Below, piece after piece: positions 63,433 to 64,000 of a DNA stretch of 64,000 nucleotides. Origin of the DNA: Cercospora beticola (taxonomy: Eukaryota > Ascomycota > Dothideomycetes > Mycosphaerellales > Mycosphaerellaceae). Below the pieces are notes generated by a model. It was not told where the DNA came from, searched no databases, and worked only from the letters and a program-made list of their open reading frames with translations. Within the stretch, counting starts at the first letter, position 1, and each line of letters begins with the position of its first letter. Where the stretch lies: assembly GCF_033473495.1 (NCBI RefSeq), contig NC_088935.1, positions 3,224,001 through 3,288,000 on the forward strand, given 5' to 3'. The position numbers and the translations under genes were made by a program.

Positions 63433-64000
63433 ACGTTCTGGCTCATGGCGTTCGGGTTCACGTTCGAGTCTTTTAGGCTCTTAGCGATTGCAATTTGTAC
63501 ATATTGCGGCACGGCAATGCCACAATCTGGGTCTCATCACCGGGACCTGTCTGCTGGCATTGCGGAATAGTTCAAATCGGCGGCTAGTGAGTACGGCAGA
63601 ATCATTTGTGGCCTGTTGGGCCGCCCACTTTATACCCTTTGTGAGTTGTTGTATGCAAACCTGACCAGATCACCAATGTTCTACGTGTAGTCTCAGAGCC
63701 GATGCTGGCTCATCTGTGGTCTGATCGCCTCTTTCGCAAGCGCAGTTACATCGGCGGTAAGAGGAAATTGCAGCCGCGATCAGAAGCCACAGCTCAGATG
63801 TAAACAGAGTGCGACTGTGAAGAATTCGAGCATTTACAGGCGTGGCATTGAAGGAAGGGCTTGTTGCTAAAGATGGACAATGGGCTGTTTGTCGTTCGTA
63901 TACACATTTGACCACCTTGCGAATTGCATGAAGTCGGCCTGCATAATAATAGTGCTCTCCACATGCTCCACAAGGGTCAATGGACTAAAGAATGGCGTGC
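63433..64000. other. Right end of window
   Basis: 568 bases after the Ala/Pro-rich gene. A leftward frame of 81 codons (63670-63915) has no coding quality. No further feature is visible before the window ends. Confidence 0.4.

Overview
The window reads as nuclear DNA of a filamentous ascomycete, most likely a dothideomycete. The evidence is short spliceosomal introns (mostly 47-110 bases, with clear GT..AG ends and CTAAC/CTGAC-type branch sites), dense genes on both strands, and fungus-typical families: Ppo fatty-acid oxygenase, fungal rhodopsin, PHO85-type CDK, DUF3824, DUF3074, NT-C2 and RPEL. The class assignment is an inference from gene content and architecture, not a database match. There is no rRNA, CRISPR array, confident tRNA or intact transposon.

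Layout. 1-8.0 kb: 3' part of an epimerase-like gene, an unplaced helical protein, an MFS carrier, a thioredoxin-fold protein, a DUF3074 protein, then a divergent pair, PAM18 (mitochondrial import co-chaperone) and RLP24 (60S assembly). 9-16.1 kb: a large dual-specificity phosphatase, a three-RPEL-motif protein and a five-exon microbial rhodopsin with proton-pump residues. 17.2-24.7 kb: an NT-C2 protein, a glutathione S-transferase with a possible mitochondrial leader, a J-domain protein with a long charged tail, and a metallophosphoesterase.

25.4-29.3 kb is the odd part. It holds hypothetical genes without a recognised family. One needs a 28-base intron or a frameshift to stay open. Another is broken by two in-frame TAG codons and carries an internal repeat. 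It looks like a lineage-specific, decaying patch between conserved genes.

29.6-39.5 kb: SPT5 divergent from an M24 (Xaa-Pro) peptidase, a kynurenine-formamidase-like hydrolase, and a DUF3824 RS-rich protein. 40.9-48.9 kb: AIM24-like protein, F-box protein, Smr protein, RING protein and a large ferric reductase. 50.2-56.9 kb: Wbp11-type splicing protein divergent from a small PIP-kinase-like protein, then an 11-exon Ppo oxygenase. 57-59 kb is gene-poor with one 147-base inverted-repeat element. 59-64 kb: TRAX, a PHO85-type CDK and an Ala/Pro-rich protein.

Most genes are unrelated housekeeping or regulatory genes, and no biosynthetic cluster is evident. Exon structures were built by hand. Each completed model was checked by reading frame across the splice junctions. 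Starts are uncertain where several in-frame ATGs exist; this is stated per gene.
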